This document shows positions 57,680 through 64,000 of a stretch of DNA of 64,000 nt, in pieces. Where the stretch lies: the NCBI GenBank assembly GCA_019188255.1, contig JAETXT010000003.1:6448001-6512000 (forward strand). Reading direction: 5' to 3'. Both the position numbers and the translations under genes were made by a program. Below the pieces are notes generated by a model. That model saw only the letters and a program-made list of their open reading frames with translations, was not told the DNA's origin and searched no databases. The stretch is from Verticillium longisporum. Lineage: Eukaryota; Ascomycota; Sordariomycetes; Glomerellales; Plectosphaerellaceae. How positions within the stretch are numbered: the stretch's first letter is position 1; each line of letters starts with the position of its first letter.

Positions 57680-58343
57680 TTAGGCGGAGTACTTCAGGAG
57701 CGCCTTCTCGAGGGCGGGGGTTGGCACCGACAATCTCCTCAACCTTCTCGCCGTCCTTGAAGACCATGAAGGTGGGCATGGCGCGGATGCCGAGCTCCTG
57801 GCTCAGGTCGGGGACCTCGTCGACATCGATCTTGAGGAAGTTGACGCTGGTGTACTTCTCGGAGAGCCTGTTGACGAGAGCGCAACCTGTCAGCACAAAG
57901 TTCTCCGGTGCCATCTGGCATGGGGTAATGTGGTGTTTACTCACTGCGCGTATATGGGGGCAATGGTCTTGCAGGGACCGCACCACGTAGCGAAGCAGTC
58001 GAGGATGGCAACGTTCTTGCTGGGCAGGACGTTGTCGGCGGCGAGGGTGACCTCCTCGCCGTTGATGGCCTTGTAGAAGTCCGCCTTGCTGTACGGGATG
58101 CCAAGTCAGTATGGATCTTTTTGGAGGGGTTGATGCGCGATCGCGTCATGGACCAAGTCGCACACGGTCGCTTGCGCAAGGACGGCAGAGGAGACGGCAA
58201 GGCACATACGAGTTGATGTTGTGGACGCCCATTTTGAAAGACGAAGTTTGGAACAGCCTAGATGTGATGGCAGGGGACAAGAACTGGGAACTGGGTCGTG
58301 ACAGAGCCGGTCGGATGGAGTGTAGAAGGAATTTAGTTGACAT
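57680..58343 (-). CDS. Thioredoxin with an upstream in-frame start giving a mitochondrial-type presequence; frame break at the C terminus
   Basis: Redox carrier with the WCGPC active site in [20 protein letters not shown]. Exons: 58343-58210, 58088-57945 and 57867-57680. Two in-frame ATGs: the one at 58232 (MGVHNINS) gives a cytosolic thioredoxin of about 117 residues; the one at 58343 adds 37 residues ([17 protein letters not shown]...RLFQTSSFK) that are Arg/Ser-rich with no acidic residue, like a mitochondrial presequence. [43 protein letters not shown] follows. The expected end [11 protein letters not shown] with its TAA is read in another frame: the C5 run (plus-strand G5, 57716-57720) has one base too many or two too few. 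Without correction the frame continues into unrelated sequence. Confidence 0.92.
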
Positions 58344-61300
58344 TGGAGCTGCGGCGTGGGATGGAGGTGCGGGGTGATGTGCTCTAAATAACGACAGCGG
58401 TTGGGTCGGGAAGCGGGTGCAGGTGCGGGTGCTGGTGCTGGTACTGATAGTGGAAGGGGACTGTAAGGCGTGTGTTGAGCCCCTCTGACGAAGTCTCTGG
58501 CTTCCAGCAATAGTAAGCGTGCTTTCTAATAGGGAGTGCTGCACGGAAAGCTGTGTCTGCCGGGGTTTGAGCCACGCGATGGGGCAGGGAGAGACACACC
58601 GAAGCTCGCAGATTCTTCCAGGTCAGAAGGCCTACCAGCGAGGTACTTACTCAGTTGTACAGTACACACCAGATACGAGGTCACTCCATCTTGGGGCATG
58701 GGCTCTGAGGGGTGCGAGACAGGGCTGTAGCTTGATTTGTCAGGGCCAGATGACGCCATCTGCAAGACACCTGATTCGGCACGAATATCACTTGTCCGCC
58801 ACTCACCGAGTCACCGAGACTCTACATAGATGAGGGATACGATCCAACGATTCAGTAGGGGCTCCGGGAATATGACAACATTGACGCTCTGCCTTAGTCT
58901 TGCGTGATGCGATCAGTAATCGCCGTAGCATCTTATTTGGAATTGCGACAGCATGGGTACAGGTACTTTATGCCACTACCTACTGGCCTTAGCTCATCGT
59001 TAGATTCCTGTTATTAAGCTTCCGCGGTTCGCGCACACTATGTCGACTGACACGGGTGAAGAGCACTCCAAATGTTGTTCACTATTGAGACCTCTCGGCG
59101 AGTTTTCCGGAGACCAGTTGTCCGCTTCTCGGCTCCGTGTGTGACGTCGAACGACTCATCGGCGCCCGGACCGCCTCCGTCACAGCGGCGAACATCAATA
59201 GAACCGAACGGATCTAGATGAACGTCGGCAGTTCTGCCCTTCAAAGCGTATGCCTCAAATCGCTTATGGGATTAAGGTAAGCGATATCGGGAGTGAGTAC
59301 CATATGTCTGCCACCTGCTGTGGGACGACGAACGCGCCTTAATATCATCGGATGAATTCTGAGAGCTTGGGTGGCGCCCGCACGTGGAAAGTGGCTGAAG
59401 GACGAGTGCCGGCTTCAAGGGAGAGTGGAGTGCTACGAATGACTACAGGTAGCTCAAATGTATCTTTGTGTTCAATCGGTGGAAGCTGTTGGATGAGCAT
59501 GATGAAGCGATGTTTCAACAGACAGAAGCTGTTTGCTGATAAGCGTCATCACCGAGAATGGCATTTTAAAGCAACGATGACGTATCAGCCCATGATTGAG
59601 AGGAATGATGCAGATCCTATGAGCTCAGTATCTGATCCATGGAGGATGATTGTACTCCTGAAGAATTACTCGACGCCTTGCGATATCGATAGAATGATGC
59701 ATTCAAAAGAGTTACCGACGGGACCACAAGCCATGCGTGAGGTCGGCGTGGGCTTGCCTGATGACTTGTAGGTCATCGTTGGTTGGCCCAATCATGGCCT
59801 GTCGCATGTGACAAGGGGTGTTGCGGAAGATGGCGCGAGATGCCGTTTCGTTGGATAGAGAGGTAGGGACCGATAGCCACCTGCAGACAGTTGAGACGCC
59901 GCCATGCATGGCTGCAACAGCTACGCATCTACATGGTATGTGGCTACAAGCGACAGGATAATATGAAGTCTTGTTCTGGCCGGAACAGCAGGCAGTACAT
60001 ATGAAAGATGACGCGTCTTGATTAGGTAGGGCACGAGCGAAATCAGATCATGACAAGAGGTGCAAAGATAGTGCCCATTGTAAGGTGGGAAAAACCAGTA
60101 GAGATCGTCAAGTGGTGTATGTTGGTGGGTGTGGATGGCCTGGCGCAGCCTTCTATTTCTGTCCCTTCGGCCATGTTTAGTGGGAGAAACCGATGACGAC
60201 GACGGTGGCTGCGGCAGCGCTCGAGTCGCGCAAAAAGGGGGCCGACCTGCCGCCTTTTCAGCTTCGGTTGATTTGGGTTCGTACCTGCAATCCCATGAAA
60301 AGCCCTTGGTAAGATCACAAGTTGGGGATTACGTGGTGAACACAATTTGAATGAAGATGATGGTCCGCTGGCCATGCCCCAGGAAGGAAAGAAAGAGTTG
60401 AGCGTTGCTGGGCAAAACATGACACGAGAGCAGCTACGGACGAGATGATGAAACAACGCTTCTTCCCTGTTGAAGAGGGGCTCCAACTTCCAACCATCCC
60501 ACTTGGCCTGGTCCAGTCCTGCCTAGGCAGTCTCAGCTGGCTAGACGGCGCGCTTGCTGCTGTGGAAAGCGAGCCAGGAGCCGGGGGCCAGGCCAGACAG
60601 GCCTAGCGTCCCCAAGGTGTCCAGCGCCGAAATGCTTGACTACAGTGCATACCTACCCAACTGCCCTCCGTGTCGGCTCTTCCATTGGCGGCCTGCATGT
60701 GTCGTCGATCCAATCCGGCCAATTCCCCCCCGGTCGCTGCTTCCAGGCCCAGATCCTGAATATGGTCTGTCGTCAAGGGCGCGCCAGCTCTCCTATTTCT
60801 CTGCTTCCCCGACTTTTCTCTGCGACATGTGTTCTGAAGCTGTCCTAGTTGTTGCTGTTCTCCCATTCACCGCCAAGACGGTTTCGATTTGACCTGTCGC
60901 CGTTCGTCGCCGGCCCTCACTTGCCGAGACAATCCATTGGGAGATCTTTCGACAGGTAACAACAACTCCCCCCCATTGACGATACCACGCCCCCCCCTGC
61001 TTCAACGACGTCAGCCAGTTGCATGCGCCGATCGTCCCGACAACCACCACGGCTGCGGTAGCAGTGGCAACTCATTCATTCTGGAAATTGCCCTTCAAGT
61101 CGGCTTTTCGATATCCTCAAACAATCTTCCTAAAAGCTCTCTACCTACGAAGTCGGCAAAGCTGTCCGACTGCACATTGTTACTCGGCATCGCTAGAACC
61201 TCCGGCACCTCGATCCTCTCTACTTGCCGTCCGACTTGGCTTGTTCTCCGATGTGGCCTTGATTCCGACAGCACGCATTTTCAAGTCGCTTCGCGTACAA

Positions 61301-61617
61301 CCACTTCGACTACTCCATCACGTCTTCCTTTTCGACAGAGACCCCTAGGCCCACGCTCAACGAACGCCCGTCTCAAACACATCCTCGTGGCCAAGTGGTG
61401 GGCAAGATATTGCAGCACACTTTTCCGCTGGTCTCTTACATGCCAAGTTTCTGGCTCAGAGACACCTCATTCCATGGAACACTGCTAGCCTGCTTCGACC
61501 AACTCTCTCTACCCCTGTCGAAAAAACACACAATCACCGACGCCCAGTTCGTCATACACGAAGCACTTGCGGCAGGAACTTGACCATTTGCCTTGCTACG
61601 AAAGCCGCAAGTTTGCG
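58344..61617. other. Long intergenic region between thioredoxin and the NIPA gene
   Basis: About 3.3 kb between divergent genes. About 60,640-61,600 is C/T-rich and poor in G on the + strand, so the NIPA leader may be long. The 139-codon frame at 59352-59771 has no recognisable motif. No repeat or RNA gene identified. Confidence 0.45.
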
Positions 61618-63866
61618 ATGGACCAAGCATCGCGGCTGCTGGCCACAACAAATCATGTCTACACGCGAGCTGATCTCGGTGGAGATCCGTCAAGCCGGCC
61701 GGCCTTCTACAAAACAGTTGGCATATGTCTGGCCATTGCCTCTGGTCTATTCATCGGCGTCTCCTTTATCCTGAAAAAATGGGCCTACTGGCTGCCAACG
61801 CAAAGTACAATGAGGAAGCTGGCGAGGGCTATGGCTTCCTGAAGAACGCTTACTGGTGGGGCGGCATGACGCTCATGATTCTCGGAGAGCTTTGCAACTT
61901 GGCTGCATATGCCTTCACCGACGCCATTCTTGTCACGCCTCTCGGTGCGCTGTCCGTCGTGGTTACCACAGTCCTGTCCGCCATATTTCTCAAGGAGCGA
62001 CTGAGCATGGTTGGCAAGGTATCCTGTTTTCTGTGCCTGGTAGGTTCAGTTGTCATCGTTATGAACGCACCACAGCAGTCCGCCGTTGCCACTATTGAGC
62101 AAATGCAAGACTTTGTCATCAAGCCTGGATTTCTGTCCTACGCTGGCGTCATCATCATTGGCTTTTTCGTCGCCGCGTTCTGGGCCGGCCCAAAATGGGG
62201 CAAGAAGACCATGTTGGTCTACATCTCCATTTGCAGCTGGATCGGAGGTTTGAGCGTTGTCGCTACCCAGGGTCTGGGCGCTGCGATTCTGACCCAGATA
62301 GAGGGCACACCGCAGTTCAACAAGTGGTTCATCTATGTCCTCCTCGTTTTCGTCATCGGCACTCTTCTCATTGAGATTGTGTATCTCAACAAGGCGTTGA
62401 ATATCTACAATGCTGCCATGGTCACGCCGACCTACTATGTTTACTTCACCAGCACAACCATCATTACGTCGGCCGTGCTTTTCCGAGGCTTCAAAGGCAG
62501 CGCCAATCAGATTGTGAGCGTCGTTATGGGTTTCCTAACCATTTGCGCCGGCGTTGTCTTGTTACAATTATCCAAATCCGCCAAGGACGTACCCGATACG
62601 GCTGTATTCACAGGAAACTTGGACCAGATTCACACTATCGCCGAGCAGGAGCAGTCTGAAACTGAACCCAAAGCTGACGCCATTCGTGGTGCTGCGGCCA
62701 TAGTCCGCAGGTTCTCAGCTACGAGGCAAAAGAGAGAGGCTGAGGAATTCAAGCGACTTCACGAGGAAAAGCAGCGGGAGCAGCTGGCGCCAGTGGGTGA
62801 AGACGGGCCGGAGTATGAGTGGGATGGACTCAGACGCAGGAAGACCATGCTTGGAAGCCAAAGCAGCGTCGGGCGGGGCAGGTCCGGCACAGTACGCAGC
62901 ACCTTCACCATTCCCCGGACTCCAGAGGTTCACCCGCCTCTTGGCATGTCTCATTTCCCCACGGATGACGAGCTCGCCGATATCGACCGACCCAGCTCGC
63001 CCGGCATGATGTCTAGCATTGCTGGTACGATCCGGAACCGTGCCCGATCCGTATTAACCCCCAACCGACCCGACTTCTCCCTCGACCCCAAGCAACACCC
63101 CCCGATGCCCCCGGTTCCTCTGACGGACATTGCAGTGTCCGGTCACCCAATGAACGACGGAAGCTCTTATCGCACAGGACCTCATGGCTCTGACTATGGC
63201 GTCTCAAACACAGAATATGCAGGCGCCAAGGGTGTATATCATGCCCGGCATGGATCTCACGTCAGTGGTGTTAGCGGCGGCAGCTCCTTCCTCGCACCTA
63301 CGCCACCACCGCACACGGCCAGGAGGCAATTTTCCTTCCAGAACATCTTCAAACGAGGCCAGACATCTTCTTCTGCCGTCGAGGCTGATGACGAGCTCCC
63401 GCATCCCCCACGGTCAGCTGGTCACCTAACGCGCTTCGGTCTGGGATCGCGAGGTAATTCAACTCCTCAGGTTAAGAACGCAACTGAAGAGGAGCAAGCT
63501 GGCCTTGTGAAAGGTGACTCACGATCAATGCCAGCGTTGCCTCGATATGATGACGATGATGACGACGACGACGACGATGATGACGAAAACGACGAGTACT
63601 ACCCGGGAGATGACAAGGGGCATGTTTTGGGACATTCTGGCGATTTATCTTCCCCCCAGGCATCTAGGTACGGTCGAGGCATCACAGGATCGCCACCGAG
63701 TAGGGCACGAGAGGATCAAGAGGCACAAGAGGCAGAGTATGAAGCACAGCGGAGACGGTACAACACATCACGTGGTGGCAGCGAGAGGAGCCCATCACCG
63801 CCGCCACCTCCACCACACAGAACTCCGCCGCATAGAAAAGGGGGCAGCAGGGACGCCTTTATGTGA
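61618..63866 (+). CDS. NIPA-type magnesium transporter; one homopolymer frame break
   Basis: Membrane protein of the NIPA (DUF803) family, probable Mg2+ transport. The start is placed at 61618 (MDQASRLL); about 749 residues. The first helix KTVGICLAIASGLFIGVSFILKK leads into MGLLAANAKYNEEAGEGYGFLKNAYWWGGMTLMILGE. Seven or eight more helices follow, with TDAILVTPLGALSVVVTTVLSAIFLKE and NIYNAAMVTPTYYVYFTSTTIITSAVLF. The cytosolic tail of about 400 residues is Ser/Pro-rich with an Asp run (63544-63590). The junction after SFILKK is broken: A6 at 61774-61779 should be A7 (AAA AAA ATG). This is the clearest homopolymer loss in the window. Confidence 0.92.
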
Positions 63867-64000
63867 TTGAGTGCCACGCACAGCGGGCTATACCATCATC
63901 ACGGGCGCTATTTGTGGATGAAATGAGCTTCTTCATCCTTTGAATGCATGTAAGAAAGAGCATGACACCAGGCCGCCTAATTGTATAAACGGGATCTGTC
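63867..64000. other. 3' flank of the NIPA gene to window end
   Basis: 134 bases after the stop; nothing recognised. Confidence 0.4.

Noticed and set aside
59352..59771. 139-codon frame in the thioredoxin-NIPA interval
   Set aside because: No motif, no splice context; length is within chance for this GC content.

Overview
The window is nuclear DNA of a filamentous ascomycete, most likely a Sordariomycete and plausibly in Hypocreales. The evidence is short GT-AG introns (about 50-170 nt), compact genes on both strands, GC-rich coding sequence, and protein architectures typical of that class (Bem1, Pkc1, Kre2, Alg3, She9, fungal Rev7). I could not run a search, so the order is inference. I support 26 protein-coding genes and one tRNA gene. 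I see no intact transposon, no CRISPR array, no rRNA and no secondary-metabolite cluster. Every gene I recognise is core eukaryotic or fungal housekeeping.

Layout: 1-534 end of a Thp3/SAC3-type gene (+); 3889-5960 BEM1 polarity scaffold (+); 7234-8645 CENP-B-type HTH protein (-); 9273-10312 thymidylate synthase (-); 11832-12216 ATP synthase subunit K (-), divergent from 12609-13544 MTFP1/MTP18 (+); 13769-14713 Cuz1-type AN1 zinc finger (-); 14966-15053 intron-containing tRNA-Gly; 15331-18515 RAD4/XPC (+); 19034-19497 short Dcc1 (-); 20728-25350 RhoGEF with a RhoGAP-like module (+); 25633-26692 REV7 (-); 27314-28464 PI31 (+); 29352-30663 RPC37 (+); 31178-33765 PAT1 (-); 35303-36830 KRE2-type mannosyltransferase (+); 37165-37749 mitochondrial uS12 (-); 38212-39658 acyl-CoA dehydrogenase (+); 42007-45826 PKC1 (+); 46296-47797 SHE9/MDM33 (-); 48852-49626 HAD phosphatase (+); 50019-51592 MFS transporter (-); 52779-53269 EIF1AD-like (+); 53299-54755 ALG3 (-); 55072-56344 D-amino-acid oxidase (-); 57680-58343 thioredoxin (-); 61618-63866 NIPA-type Mg2+ transporter (+).

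Functional themes: polarity and wall signalling (Bem1, RhoGEF/GAP, Pkc1, Kre2, Alg3), mitochondrial function (ATP synthase K, MTFP1, uS12m, acyl-CoA dehydrogenase, She9, a thioredoxin that may be dual-targeted), and genome maintenance (thymidylate synthase, Rad4, Dcc1, Rev7). Three of the four genome-maintenance genes have MluI-box (ACGCGT) elements in their promoters.

The most striking property is that about eleven otherwise well-conserved genes do not read through. Most breaks are single-base losses, several in homopolymers. PKC1 additionally has two in-frame TAG codons inside the kinase ATP-binding lobe, in a patch whose departures from the expected residues are almost all A<->T or G<->C changes. 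The RhoGEF/GAP gene has TGA and TAG codons plus several frame changes. The pattern across unlinked essential genes points to assembly or consensus error more than to real pseudogenes, but that needs reads or cDNA. Gene coordinates include introns; exon boundaries are in the evidence text.
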